A stretch of 64,000 nt of DNA, taken from Acytostelium subglobosum LB1. Its lineage: Eukaryota; Evosea; Eumycetozoa; Acytosteliales; Acytosteliaceae. Of the stretch, positions 33,540-46,412 are shown piece after piece. A program made the position numbers and the translations under genes. The DNA is taken from assembly GCF_000787575.1 (NCBI RefSeq), contig NW_012236525.1, positions 511,686 to 575,685 on the forward strand. The letters are read 5' to 3'. Under the pieces are notes generated by a model. The model did not search any database, was not told the DNA's origin, and worked only from the letters and a program-made list of their open reading frames with translations. Each line of letters opens with the position of its first letter. Position 1 is the stretch's first letter.

Positions 33540-35489
33540 ATGATTGGCTGTAGTCTATTACGTTCGACTAGATCACTTTGTTTAAAAACACAACAACATA
33601 AACACGCATTGATTACGTCAACTTCAAATTCATACCTGATCGGAGTACAAAGATATAACTATTCAAGTAGCAGTAGTAGTAACAATAGACAACAGATGAG
33701 TAGTGTCAGCGGTACCAGCACGAGCAATGATACTAGTATATCATTACCATTCTCAACATCAGCATGTTGCTCTGCACCTCACTTAAAGGATCAACAAGAG
33801 CAACTTCATAAACTACAACATAAACTAGAACAACAACAACAAAAGAAGAAACAACAAGAACAAGAGTTCTGTAATCTTGACAATAACAACAACTTAACAC
33901 ATCAATGTACAAATAATACAACATCTACATCTACTTCTACGACAACAACATCAACAACATCGACAATATCAAATACACAAGCGACTACCAACCCTTTGTC
34001 GACTACAACTCCAACATCAACATCTCCTCCAAGATCACCAAAGTCTTCAAAGCCAAGTTTCTATCAAAGACCTCTACCTCCACATTTGGTAGCCTTCTCC
34101 TCTGACGATGGAAGGAAGTTATTCAGAGAGTCCTTGCAAGATGGTCACATGGAAGGCTATTTCGCCTTGTCCGAACAGTTTGTTTCACAGAGTGAGCCAG
34201 CGTGTAATGTGTCAACCTCTTCATTCTACTCATCATCGTCTACATGCGCATGACTCACTCACTCACTCATTGTCCTCCCCTCATACTTCCTCCTCACATC
34301 CTCCTCAATACTTCCTCCCTCAATAATAGTCTGTGGATTGGCAACACTTGCAATGGTACTCAATGCACTAAAGATTGACCCAAAGCGTCTTTGGAAGGGA
34401 CCATGGAGATGGTTCGCTGAGGACATGCTAGACTGCTGCGCACCAATAGAGTCTGTAAAGAAGAGAGGTATCACATTCACAGAGTTTGCCTGTCTGTCCA
34501 AGTGCAATGGCGCTACAGTCGCCTCACATCGCGGTGACGAGGTCAACCTTGAGCAGTTCAGACGCGACCTGGTCGAAGCGTGCTCCAAGCCCAGCCAGCA
34601 TATGGTGTTGTCCTACGATCGCAAGACCCTCGGTCAAACCGGATCGGGCCACTTCAGTCCCATTGGAGGCTACCACCAGGCCTCGGACAAGGCGTTGATC
34701 ATGGACGTTGCCCGCTTCAAATACTCGCCTCATTGGGTGCCAGTCCAGGTGCTCTTTGACTCGATGCAGGTGCTTGACCCTGAGACCCAGAAGCCACGAG
34801 GCTACTTCATCATCACCTCTGATCCCACCTATCAGCCCTCCTTTTGCCACGTCAAGAACACCCTCTCCTGGGCCTCCATCGCCGACGCCTTTATCAAGAG
34901 TCTTCCAGAGACACTACACAGCAGCCATCACAACAATGTCCAAGATGTAAGTAATTCCCTCAATCAATCAATCAATCAATCAATCGATCGATCAATCACT
35001 CACATCAATCAATTACAGGTCATCATCGATATATTTAGACATCTTCCATCAGAGACATTGTATGTCTTGTGTGCTTATTCACATGAGCTACATAATAGAC
35101 TGAATAGGGATGACTCAAAGATAACTTGGATCAACTTTTGGGAGGAGATTGCAAAGACAAAGACACATGCTACATTGGATGAACTGATTAGGAGTGGCCG
35201 AATCGATTGGAGTGTCTCACATCAACACGACTCTAGTCAACAACTGCGTGAGGTGTGCCACGAGAACCCTATTGGACTGGCATCGATCCTGTTCCTCTCA
35301 TTCCCCGCACATGTGTTTGGTGGACTGTCCAACGAACTACGTGAGGAGATTGCCAACATGCGCAATCTAGACTGGATGAAGAAGGACATCATCGATGAAG
35401 TGATGAGAATACGTCAAGAGATGTTCCAAGTTAGACATAGTCCATGTCAATGTCCAGAGGACTCTATGCAATGCAATGTGAACAACTAG
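33540..35489 (+). CDS. Phytochelatin synthase, three exons
   Basis: Glutathione gamma-glutamylcysteinyltransferase, which makes metal-binding phytochelatins (or cleaves glutathione conjugates). Exons 33540..34203, 34330..34946 and 35019..35489 give 583 residues; the 72-base second intron keeps frame without stops. After a Ser/Thr/Gln/Asn-rich leader of about 180 residues come FYQRPLPPHLVAFSSDDGRKLFRESLQDGHMEGYF and SEPAFCGLATLAMVLNAL. The catalytic triad is intact: Cys223, His329 (TGSGHFSPIGGYH) and Asp347 (MDVARFKYSPHWV), spaced exactly as Cys56, His162 and Asp180 of the Arabidopsis enzyme. The C-terminal third is divergent and ends with a few Cys (PCQCPEDSMQC). The first 30 residues are basic and could be an organelle signal. 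Confidence 0.93.
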
Positions 35490-36028
35490 ATTAATTTAAA
35501 TAGTTTGTTCAATCACTCACTCGCATTGTCGTTCGTTCGTCCATCAGTCCGCCCATTATACCACCATAGATATCTCATTTTGATGTGATTGGTGGTGATT
35601 TGTGGAGGTCGACCAGGCAGGTGCCCTCTTCATCATTCAACCCATGTGTGTTTGATTGATCACACCCACCTTCTCCATCAACAACGCAATAAACATTCTT
35701 TGCAGCTGACACAAAACATCAAACAACAAAACAAAAACAATGATCTCCATTTTCCAAACCAACAACCTCTACAACAACAACACAATCCAATCAATCATTT
35801 CATTCCCGCGCCTTTATAAACTACACCGTCAAACACATATATAATATATATCATTACAAACAAGTATTAGTATCGATTCAAGAATAGATCTTAATATTAG
35901 TTGGTTGGAAAAGTGCGAAGAAGACAAAAGACAAAGACAAAAGGCCAAAAGGTCGAAGAAAGACACAACCCCAAGTCCCATCACATCATTATCCACAAGT
36001 CAATCTCAAACACACACAACACAAACGA
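35490..36028. other. Intergenic and probable 5' UTR, no gene seen
   Basis: CAACAACA- and CAAAGACAAA-rich DNA upstream of the Sac phosphatase gene, resembling an A-rich dictyostelid leader. No recognisable gene. Confidence 0.55.
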
Positions 36029-39000
36029 ATGAGCTTCAACAATGCGGACCTATCCGCATTAATGTCCAATCAGAGACCTTCATCACCAAACGTCACAATC
36101 GGTCAGCGCAATGGCACAACACCTCCACTGCCAAGGCGTCTGACTGATCTACTCATTGCAACTTCATTGGCCAATAGTACAAGTGGTGGCAGTGAGGACA
36201 ACAACAATACAACCACGAACATGAACATGAACATGAACAACACAACAACTACTACAACAACAACAAGTAATAGCAGTATACCAAACATACTTGTTGATAC
36301 ATATCGTAGTAATAGTAGTAGTAATGATGAGACATCGGATGAGTTCAACAGTGATACACTCAGTGGAGGTGGAAACAGTAATCAAGGATCATTAGTATCG
36401 ATACCAACTATTGCCATTAGTAACAGTGGTAGTGATCTCAACCTAAACAGTAACAATAACATCAATATCAACTTAAACATCATCAACAATAACAACAATA
36501 ACAACAATAACTTGATGGATGATACTCCAATCATATTCCAATTCGATAATCAATCAACAAACAACAACAACCTTATTATTAGAGATGATTATATACAGTT
36601 CCCAATGAACACTGGTCGAACAAGTAATGATAGAATCAACAACGATCTAAAGTTCAATGGTCGTCTAGTGGATATTGATGACGATGACTACAACATAAAT
36701 GATAGCATCAACAACAACAACAATGACATCAATAATAACAACAACAATACAAAATACATTGACAGTGACAGCGATGATGATGACGATGATGAAGATGACG
36801 ATGATGATGAAGATGATGGAAACAACAGTAGATCAAAGAGAAAGGTGTATACAGAGTCACTATCATCACTCTCATTGGAGTCACCGATCTATCACTTCCT
36901 CGAGATGTCTGACTCGTCATCCAATCACTCCAACCGAGGCTCCAGAGCAAACTCCGAAGTCAACTCCACTGTCAATCAGTTGTACCAAGGTAAGCCATGA
37001 TCGATCGATCAATCAACTGAATGGCGGACATGACTGACACACATATACCAAACACAGACCTTCACAAAGAGTTCAATGTTGTAATATATAGAGATAGGAT
37101 AGTATTATCCCCAACGAGGATACCTGACAAGACTGATCAGAATATGGAATGCTTGGTCATTGATAGACAGACATGTACTATTTCCACACAGCCATCATTC
37201 GATCAAATGTCCAGCTTGAGCAGCACCGAGCTGCCCAGCTTCATCAACAGCAACAACAACAACAACAACAGTGGCCCCGCCACAAACAGCTCGTCAGGAT
37301 CCATCCCTTCACCAATCAATGTATCACCATCAATGTCAAAGATCACAGCGCACGGTATCGTGGGCTTTATCAATCTGCTCAGTGGACCATATCTGGTGTT
37401 GATCACCGCGCGCACACCAAGAGGCGAGCATCGTGGCAAGATGGTCTATGAGATTGAGTCCACTCACCTGTTGGCCATCGCCAACACATCAGAGTTGGGC
37501 GAGCATGAGAAGCGATTGGAGGCCACACACAAGCGATCACTCACCAGTCTCTTGCGCAACAACTTCTACTTCTCCTACGAGGCTGACATCTCCAACTCCT
37601 GTCAGCGTCTTTCCAAGCCACTCTATTACAAGCAAGACCGTCCCAACCATCTGTATGAGGTGGTAAGTATCCTTTGGAATGGATTGGACTGGATTGGAAT
37701 AACGACTAATCAATCAATCATTTGTCACGCCACACTATAGTTTGATGAGCGATTCTATTGGAACAGGTTCATGCAACAACAACTGATCGATAAGAAGTTA
37801 ACTAATTGGATATTGCCACTCATTAGAGGATGTATGTTATCGATTAATTGATTGAATGAATGATTGATCTGCATCCAAACACTGACACGCACAACACATC
37901 TCCCATGTGTTCCAACCCAAAGACTTTGAGTCTTACCAGTTCTTCTTGAATGGTGACCCATGCTTCTATACGTTGGTATCAAGGAGAAGCAAGTTCAGAG
38001 CTGGTACGAGATATAATACACGTGGATCAGATCAGTTTGGAAATGTAGCCAACTATGTGGAGACTGAGCAGATACTCAACATCACCAATCCCATGCGTCC
38101 AAGGACACTGGCATTCACACAGACCAGAGGCTCCATCCCCCTGGTTTGGGAGCAATCTGGTATAAGAATCAAGCCAGTGATCAAGATACATCCTGATCAA
38201 TCAGTCAATGTATGTATCACAATCAACAGTCACTCAATCAATCACTAACTGCAATCAATTACACACTATGTAGCAATCATCATTCAATCTTCATTTCAAG
38301 GATCAGATCGATCTTTATGGACCTCAAACCATTGTAACACTACTAGACCAGAAGGGATCAGAGGCATATCTTGGCGACTCATACCTCCAGACATTGCAAG
38401 CTAGCGAGGAACATGCTCAGAATATTGAGTAAGTCCATCCTCTCATTCCTGGCTCAATCCATTCTAATCAATCAATCAATCATAGATACATTGCATTTGA
38501 CTTCCATCACTTCTGCCAAGGCAACAGATTCGATAGAGTGGATATACTGGTGGACAACCTTGAGGAGAAGATAGAGAAGATTGGATACCTGGACAAGGAC
38601 GCCACGGGATATAAGACCCAACAGCATGGTGGCATTCGTACCAATTGTTTGGACTGTCTGGACAGGACCAATTTGGTGCAGTGCATGATTGGAATCAAGG
38701 TGCTGAGCAACCAACTCAAACATCTTGGCTTTGACCTCAGCAGCAAGGAGTCACTGCCGCTGTTGAAGCAGGTCAAGTTGGCGTGGGCCGACAATGGCGA
38801 TGCCGTCAGCTTCCAGTACGCCGGAACAAACGCGCTCAAGGGCGACTTCACCAGGACGGGCAAGCGCAACACCAAGGGCGTCTTTAAGGATGGCGTCAAC
38901 TCACTGTCGCGCTACTACATCAACACATTCCTCGATCGGCTGCGACAAATATCGATTGACCTCTTCCTTGGCAACATCTCCGTGGAGTCCAATGCCAGCA

Positions 39001-40126
39001 ACATCCTCGAGAACCAAAAGGAGTCCGATTGGGGTGAGTCCAGAATGAATGCCATCAACAACTGTGTCGATCACTTCCTCCACTGTGAGAAGGATGGTCA
39101 GCAAGGATTCGTCAATGCCTGGATAGTGATCAGTATCAACAAGTATGTTCAAACCAATCCAATCCAATCAATCAACCGCGCACCTCATAACTGACCAATG
39201 CAATCAACAACCATTATAGGAGGAATCAAGAGCAAGAGAGGATATTGCTGTTGACATTGACACACTTTGTGAGATGCAAGTACAACTTTAATGAGAACAA
39301 GATTGTGCATTACAAACAGATACCTGTTAGTTCGATTCGAAGGATACAGAGAGGCTCAATATTGACTGATGGTGGAAGGAAGGTGTCATATGGAATGAGA
39401 GTCTACTATGATAAGTCGGCATACAGGAAGTCCAAGAAGTCGGCGTCATCATCCTCGTCATCATCAATGAGCATGTCCACCACGACCACCACAGCCGATC
39501 CAAGTATCATCGATCAATCCATCAATCCATCTTCATCATCATCGTCATCATCCAACACCACTGCCAGCAGACCAATATCAATGAGCATCCCACTTCACCA
39601 ACAACAACATGCCAATAGTATTGGCGACAGCCTTTCGCCAAACTCGCCACAGTTTGACAGTGGCAGCCCGACCAACAGCGGACTGGCCAGCGGCATGCTC
39701 AATCCAAGCGACGTGAAGGACTTCTTGTACCAGACGTACATCGTGCCCATACCCGAGGGCGAGACGATCGAGTTCTCCAAGGACGTCATTGCCGACATGG
39801 CCGAGGTCATCCGCGACACCGTCTTCACAGGAACGGGTTTTGCCAACTCGCAGCTGAGTCAATCGTTCATCGTGGAGGCGGACTTCAAGAGGAAGTCCAC
39901 AACATTTGGTGCGGCATACAATGGTTTGAAGCTGGGCTTCTATTCAAAGTCCCCTACCGTGAGCAGCAAGGGATCACTCAGCCAGACAATCAGCATTGGC
40001 AACAAGCGACTGAACAGCAGTACGGACAGCACTGCGTCGCCACGCTTGGAAAGTGACAGTCCTGTAGCACCGAGCTCACTGTCCACGCCACTGGACATTC
40101 AACAGCAAGACTACACCAGAAGGTAA
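36029..40126 (+). CDS. Sac2/INPP5F-type phosphoinositide phosphatase, seven exons
   Basis: SAC-domain lipid phosphatase, likely removing a 4-phosphate from phosphoinositides on endosomal membranes as Sac2/INPP5F does. Exons 36029..36989, 37058..37662, 37741..37831, 37923..38209, 38274..38428, 38486..39142 and 39220..40126 give 1220 residues. The leader is Asn/Ser/Asp-rich with a DDDDDEDDDDDE block. The SAC core includes HGIVGFINLLSGPYLVLIT, RAGTRYNTRGSDQFGNVANYVETEQI, QTRGSIPLVWEQ and the CX5R catalytic loop CLDCLDR (Cys754-Arg760). Behind it, YNFNENKIVHYKQIPVSSIRRIQRGS fits the hSac2 homology domain. The C-terminus has Ser-rich linkers and KSPTVSSKGS. The fourth exon's acceptor (AAAG at 37922) is the only one that keeps frame. 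Sac1 and Fig4 lack the hSac2 segment, hence the choice. Confidence 0.87.
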
Positions 40127-41260
40127 AGAGTTCTGGCTGGGTGGGCCTGGGCTGGCCCAATTTACAAGTTTGGCATTCCAAATAAACATCATCAATTAAT
40201 TAATCAATCATTCAATCAAGCAATCAATCAACCAGAATCATTCAAACACTTAATTATTACTATCTATGGTTGTCATATGTGTGACAATGTATCAGTCCAT
40301 CCATCCATCCATCCATCCAAAGCCAGCAAACCAGCCAAACAGTTAATTAAGTTACAGCATGGTCCATCACTTCTTGCTCTAACAGGATATCGTTAACGCC
40401 AGACATAGGCCTCACTCACTAAATCACATCACACTCCACTAACTCACACAAAATTGGAGTGGACAATCTGTCAATCGACTATTCCTATCCCAGCGTGCTC
40501 CCATAGGTTTTAATTTTATTCGTATGTGGGCTTTGTCTTTTGCGTGATCAACTTGGGTGATGGCGAACAATTTAAACAAATAAAAACTTATAAAAATGAA
40601 ATAAAAACATCCATCCAACATTTTAAAAATACGTGATTGTATTTGCTGTGTCTGAGGTCACTCTTCCCCTCTCTCGGTGTGTGAGTGATGAGTGAGTGAG
40701 AAAGGTGAGAGGTGGTGAAGGACTGTATGTCTGCCTGTCTCTTTCCTAACTAATAGGCGGTACACTCATTCTCACTTCACTCTTTATTTACACTCATCCA
40801 ATCAATCAATACATACATAATATAGATAAAAATACATTAAATACCATCTAGCCAGATATCTGGCCCATCATCATCTATAACTACTGCTGCTGCTATAGGT
40901 AGGTCTAAATTATACACACTTTTATAGTGCTTATATATATTATATTATATTATATATATAGTCAGTAACATAAGCACCCTTTGGGTCCTTGATGTACCCA
41001 ACACCATCATCATTTAAACAAACACACATCATCTCATCGCTCGCTTACTAAATAAGCCTGGCGTGTGATCACCTTTGCAAACCCCACAACAACAACAACA
41101 ACAACCCACTCGCCACAACAACAACAATAACACAACTTCTGGAATTTCCTGATCATAATCATATGACTGGCTTATTCATCAATCAGCAATTAATTAACAT
41201 TAATATTTATTTAATCAATATAGTGATATAATATATAATTATAATTATTAATAGCCACTG
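40127..41260. other. Intergenic, no gene seen
   Basis: AATC and CATC microsatellites (notably CATC near 40291-40318), a small pairing CCTAT...ATAGG near 40483-40507 and AT-rich leader DNA at the end. No gene supported. Confidence 0.6.
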
Positions 41261-43084
41261 ATGCTCATGGAGGACAACATCATCTCCGGTGGCGGCGGCG
41301 TCGCCACCAGTGGCCCATCATCAACATCATCAACAACAACAACAACTACCACAACGCCACAATCACAATCACCAACAACAACGACAACAAAAAAGATAAG
41401 GATCATTGTAAGATATCAACAAGTGGAACAGTTCATCAGTTGGTATGGTACATCAATCCCAGCACAGACAATAGAGAATGCCATACGCACCGTATTCAAT
41501 CTATCGGCCAACGCCAGACTGTTCCTCAAGGATGAGGACGATGATGTCGTGGCAATCGCGCCAACACTTCCACCTGGTGTAACATTCAATCTCTACGTAG
41601 TCAGTGAAGACATGAACAACTTTAACAACAACAATGGTCCCGCGCTGGGGTCTCAAGTTGTCCAGGCATCATCATCATTATCAACCAATAATGATCAATC
41701 AATCAAACAATCATTGATTGAGAATGATGTGACATCTGATGTTGCCGAACAAGTTGGAACAATATCAAACATTGTTGTGGCACAATCGGATAATGGAGCG
41801 TCCAGCGAGTCACGTCCAAGCTCAAACAAACGTGATCTTGAGACGGCCGATCAGTCTGTCGCCTCGACAGAGGACGACGACGAGGAGGCACGCAAGAAGA
41901 GGAGGAGAAGAAAGGCAATCGAGATTGATAGGAGCTTCAAGTGCTCGATGGCCAACTGCCAAAAGGTGTATGGCTCTGAGAATGCTCTCAAGATGCACAT
42001 TAAATTGAAGCATCCAGAGTACCAGTACCTCATCCTGCAGCAACCCATCCCACTCCATCAGAAGCCTCCCTCAATAGTTGTCAACAACAAGATGTTGTCC
42101 AACAGCAACAACACTGCCTCTTCATCGACCTCTACATCCGGCAGCCCTTCTTCGTCCTCACCCAACTCGACCCCCACGTACCAAGTCCACTCATTCTCGG
42201 CCGCGGCGTCGACCAATCAGTCATCCACCCAGCAGCAGAATGGATATGCACCACGCATTGCCACCTCTCTGTTGGTCACTCCAAGGGTTGGAAGCACATC
42301 CTCGAACAATGAAGCGCATCATCATCAGCATCAATACTCGAGCCAGAGCCAGCCAACGTTCCACTCGTCCACCAACAAGGACATCTTCCTGGTGTCCAAG
42401 CAATCGACCACGCCCTCCCAAGCATTCGCTGGCAGCATCATCAAGCAGCAGCTGCTGAACAAGCAACACCAACACCAGCTTCATGAGCAATTCTTTGATA
42501 TGCTCGGTAGCAGTGGAAGCAGCAGCGGTGGCAGCAGCAATGGAGGCAGCAAGACGCCATCACCAAAGGGTAGATCACCAGCGTCCTCGCCACCACCATC
42601 CTATTCATCTCCTTCGCCATCACCATCTGGCGTGATGGATCACCAAGAGAAGATGAACAAGGAGTATCTGTCATCTCTGTCGCGCCTCGGAGGTAGTCAG
42701 CAACAACAATTCTCAAACAACAACAGTAGCGGCAATAGTAGGAGGACAACCTTGCCACCTCCACATTACTACATGGACGGAGAGAAGGGAGAGCTGAGTA
42801 GTGGCATGCACAACAACAACAGTTTGCACAACATCAACCAACACTATGCCAGACTTCACCAGCTACCATCTTCCAACATTATCAACAACAACAACATGAT
42901 GATGATGGGCAGCAGCAACAACAGTAGTCAGTATAGCAACAACGTTGGTAGCAATGCCAAGGGCCATCTCTCTTTTCTAGTGTCGGATACCAACGACACT
43001 CTTCTCTCCTCTTCTTCCAACAACTGTATCAAATCCAACCAGATGTCGTCGTCGTCGTCGCACTCTAACACTGCACAGCGCTAA
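41261..43084 (+). CDS. Single C2H2 zinc-finger protein, low-complexity
   Basis: One exon, 607 residues, starting ATGCTCATGGAG. Residues about 45-115 (KKIRIIVRYQQVEQFISWYGTSIPAQTIENAIRTVFNLSANARLFLKDEDDDVVAIAPTLPPGVTFNLYVV) form a compact region that looks like a ubiquitin- or PB1-like fold. A basic stretch KKRRRRK (a likely nuclear signal) precedes one classical C2H2 finger at about 226-252 (CSMANCQKVYGSENALKMHIKLKH). The rest is Ser, Asn, Gln and Pro rich. A nuclear, DNA-binding regulator is the simplest inference; one finger alone gives little DNA specificity. I do not recognise an orthologue. Confidence 0.65.
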   Translation: MLMEDNIISGGGGVATSGPSSTSSTTTTTTTTPQSQSPTTTTTKKIRIIVRYQQVEQFISWYGTSIPAQTIENAIRTVFNLSANARLFLKDEDDDVVAIAPTLPPGVTFNLYVVSEDMNNFNNNNGPALGSQVVQASSSLSTNNDQSIKQSLIENDVTSDVAEQVGTISNIVVAQSDNGASSESRPSSNKRDLETADQSVASTEDDDEEARKKRRRRKAIEIDRSFKCSMANCQKVYGSENALKMHIKLKHPEYQYLILQQPIPLHQKPPSIVVNNKMLSNSNNTASSSTSTSGSPSSSSPNSTPTYQVHSFSAAASTNQSSTQQQNGYAPRIATSLLVTPRVGSTSSNNEAHHHQHQYSSQSQPTFHSSTNKDIFLVSKQSTTPSQAFAGSIIKQQLLNKQHQHQLHEQFFDMLGSSGSSSGGSSNGGSKTPSPKGRSPASSPPPSYSSPSPSPSGVMDHQEKMNKEYLSSLSRLGGSQQQQFSNNNSSGNSRRTTLPPPHYYMDGEKGELSSGMHNNNSLHNINQHYARLHQLPSSNIINNNNMMMMGSSNNSSQYSNNVGSNAKGHLSFLVSDTNDTLLSSSSNNCIKSNQMSSSSSHSNTAQR

Positions 43085-43480
43085 GCAGACAACAAGTACT
43101 ACACATGCACGCACTCTCTCTGGTTCAACCTAATAGTCGCTGATGATGAACAAGTTCATCTCACCTCCCAACCCTCCCTACTTCATCATCATTATTCACT
43201 GCCAACAAGGCCATCCTTCCTTCCCTATCTTTCCGTCAATATATAAATATTTATATTATCCGACAACATTCGTTTGTTATCTCTATCTTTATCTCTTTCT
43301 TGATTGAGTGACCTACTTTGAATGAAGTTGAATGAATGAACTTGTTTCGAAATGAATCCTTAGAATGAGGGTGGGTCAGGTGATGAAGCTCAAACACTCA
43401 TTCATTTCAAAGACTATCTTTAGATTGAGTGATATGAATAATTGAAGAGATAGAGATATAGATAACATTATAAATACAAC
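43085..43480. other. Intergenic, no gene seen
   Basis: 3' flank of the zinc-finger gene (CTCCC- and CATCATCA-rich) and AT-rich leader of the prenyltransferase gene. Nothing further is recognised. Confidence 0.6.
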
Positions 43481-44525
43481 ATGACAGATAAGAGAGTTGA
43501 AGTAGTAGATGACGATGAGGAAGAATATCAATTCATTCCATTCTCAAAGAGAGTTGATTGGAAAGATGTACAGCCTATCGAACAAGATGATGGTCCCAAT
43601 CCAATCTGTCCCATAGCCTATAAGGAGGAATGTAGGTGTCACTACACTTGACGTTGATGATAATGATGAAGTGGATTACTCATACATACAAATATTAGTT
43701 AAGGAGAAGATGAACTACTTTAGAGCGATCATTAGATCACAGGAGAAGACAAAGCGCGTACTTGATTTGATTGAGGCAATCATTGAGGACAATCCTTCAA
43801 ACTATACTGTTTGGTATTATCGTCGAGAGGTACTCGCCAAGATAGAGTTCGATATAGATGAGGAGTTTGACTTTGTAGGAACGATGGGAGAGGCCGATCC
43901 CAAGAACTATCAGATTTGGAATCACAGACGTTACTTGGTCGAGACGTACCACGACTGCACAAGAGAGCTGGAGTTTGTTGCCGAGCGTCTACACGACGAC
44001 GCTAAGAACTACCACGCGTGGGCACACCGCCAATGGGTCATCCAGACGTTCAACCTGTGGGAGCAGGAGCTGCCCTTTGTCGAGTCGCTGCTCAAGCTTG
44101 ACCATCGCAACAACTCAGCGTGGAACCAGAGATTCTTTGTCATTGAGCATCAGCACAAGCTGCCACTGCCAGCCGCCGTCATCGCCAAGGAGACGCAGTA
44201 CGCACTCAGCTTCATCCGCATGAGTCCAAACAATGAGAGTCCCTGGAGCTACCTGCGAGGCCTGTTCAAAGGTCAATCATTGCTACAGAGTCCAGAGTTG
44301 ATGGAGACACTGCTCGAGCTCAAGGGCAAATATATCGGATGTCCACACGTACTCTCGTTGCTGATCGATATGTACGAGGAGCAGAACACACGAGACAGTC
44401 TTACAGCGGCACTTGCCCTGTGCACATCGCTTCAGAATACCGTCGACCAAATTCATCACAACTACTGGCAGTATAAGCATGGCAAGCTAATGTCCAAGCA
44501 GTCCTCACTGGACATTAAGGTGTAA
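43481..44525 (+). CDS. fntA: Protein farnesyl/geranylgeranyltransferase type I alpha subunit, two exons
   Basis: Alpha subunit shared by farnesyltransferase and geranylgeranyltransferase I, which attach prenyl groups to CaaX proteins such as Ras and Rho. Exons 43481..43631 and 43699..44525 give 325 residues. IPFSKRVDWKDVQPIEQDDGPNPICPIAY matches the N-terminal region of FNTA. Five PFTA-type helical repeats follow, with hallmarks NYTVWYYRREVL, NYQIWNHRRYLVE, NYHAWAHRQWVIQ, NNSAWNQRFFVI and NESPWSYLRGL. The catalytic-site Lys/Tyr/Trp/Asn/Arg residues of the repeats are present. The Rab-specific alpha subunit has a different N-terminus. Its substrate farnesyl diphosphate is made by the synthase encoded at 52.4 kb. 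Confidence 0.95.
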
Positions 44526-44641
44526 GAATAGTTAGTTAGGTTAGGTAGTTGATGTGTCACTCATCAATGAGTCGTCCATTCGTCCATCCAATCACTCGTC
44601 AATTATAATAAATATGTGTGCTTCGCGCACAAGGAACTGAG

Positions 44642-46167
44642 ATGGCAACAACACTTATCTTGTTTGTTTATTCCATTCAATCATTCATTATATGCATAAG
44701 TATACGAATACTTGTTCATTCGTCATATTGTTTCAACAACCTCAACAACATCAACAACTACAAGTACTTGATGGTCAACCAAATAGTTAGATATCAATGC
44801 GAGTTGATGACCAACATCAAGGTTATAAACATTGTAGTTGAGTTACCTTTGACTCCATCAACATCAACTACGACTGCTGCTGGTCCTACTACACCTGGGT
44901 GGCTAAAGAATGACTTCACTTGTCAACCATATAGTCGTGCAAGGTCAAACGTTGGCCTACGCATGATGTTCAAACAGCCATTGTCAACAAAGACTAAGAC
45001 AACAACAGTTGATATTGATATCAACTTGCCAATCAAACATGTATTGCCAGACATTCGTAATAACTATACATGCTTCTATCCGAATGATAAACGACCTCAA
45101 TCAATATCAATAAGGATACCCTATTCATTCGCCATTGTTGATGATGACAATGAGAAAGACCCGTCCCATATGGACGACGACGAGTCTCGTCTTGCAAAGT
45201 TGGCCGAAGACCAAGCATCAATCATTCGAGATCATTTGGAAACTACTACAAGGACTGAAGCGTTTGCATCGTGCGTCCTTTGCAGACATCCCCTCGTTGC
45301 CAATATAAACAATGTCAAGTGTCTACCTTCGTCCAGTTGGACCGAGTTGGCCGATGTCTGGCTATGTGGATGCACTGGTGTCGCACAATTCAATGGATTG
45401 CCACATGACATTGGATCAATGCAAGATCAATGTCTTGTAGGTGACACCTTTATGTTGTTCAATATCAATAACATTGTCAATGGATCATTGCAGACCGATG
45501 AGATCAGTCATCCCCTGGTGGGTTCAACAACACCTATGCATCATCAACATATTGTACAATGCTCATGTTGTCAACATGAACTTGGAGTCAAGTATGTGGA
45601 TCATATCAAGTTGGACAAACATCGAATTATCATTGATCCCATTCCAAATGCACTGGTAATGCATACCTTGGAGACGGCATTATCATCTCTACTTCTTTCA
45701 GAGTCACAATCAAACACAACATATCGATTCATACTTCAATCTCGAGAGACCCAACAATCAATGGCATGTCTAACACTTCAAACATGGGACTCTATGTTAC
45801 TACAAGGTACCACCAGCAGTATCCACAGTGATATCAACAATAAGAATAATAATAATAATAACAAAGGTGAATGTAAGTAGTGAACTGGATTGGATAAATC
45901 ATCATCCTCAAATTCCCATACTGATCAATCAAACAATTAATTAATCCAATCACATTGATAGTTATACCAATCAATAATGTAAAGTTTGGCCTTATTGTTG
46001 ATAATGATATATCATCATTAGGAGATGTCACCAATTACATTAGACTGAATACAAATGATTGTCTTCAGGTCATCAATATCTTGAAAAGATCCAGCAGTAG
46101 TGCTCTATCCAGTATTCACAGACAAGATATATTTAAATCCCAAGTTGGATATCTACGGCGACTCTAA
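44642..46167 (+). CDS. UBE3D-like (HECT_2) E3 ubiquitin ligase, two exons
   Basis: Exons 44642..45872 and 45962..46167 give 478 residues from the first ATG. The central part carries the family's marks: CLPSSSWTELADVWLCGC, a GDTFMLFN block (DQCLVGDTFMLFNI), a CSCCQHELG zinc-binding pair and a C-terminal NNVKFGLIVDNDISSLGDVTNYIRLN. UBE3D proteins bind E2 UbcH10 and act as unusual E3s. The first 43 residues are hydrophobic and Asn-rich and look unlike the family; Met44 (44771) may be the true start. The intron follows an Asn run. The family is probable; the enzyme's targets are unknown. Confidence 0.75.
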
Positions 46168-46412
46168 GTAGGAGAAGAGATTACAATATAACAAACTATC
46201 CAAGTTGGACATTGACATTGTGATCAATATGATTGATGCTTGCCAGAGCGTCACTTCTTTAATTTGATTCGATTAACCCAATTCAAGGATTGTGAAGGGG
46301 CAACACAAAACACAAGTTTGTATTTTTGGAGCCATCATAACTAGTTTATTATCTCTCGTCAACATACACATAACATATATTGATATAGATTTATATTTAT
46401 AGAGAGATAGAT

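Noticed and set aside
40291-40318. CATC run as part of a mobile element
   Set aside because: Simple microsatellite, with no terminal repeats or coding content nearby.
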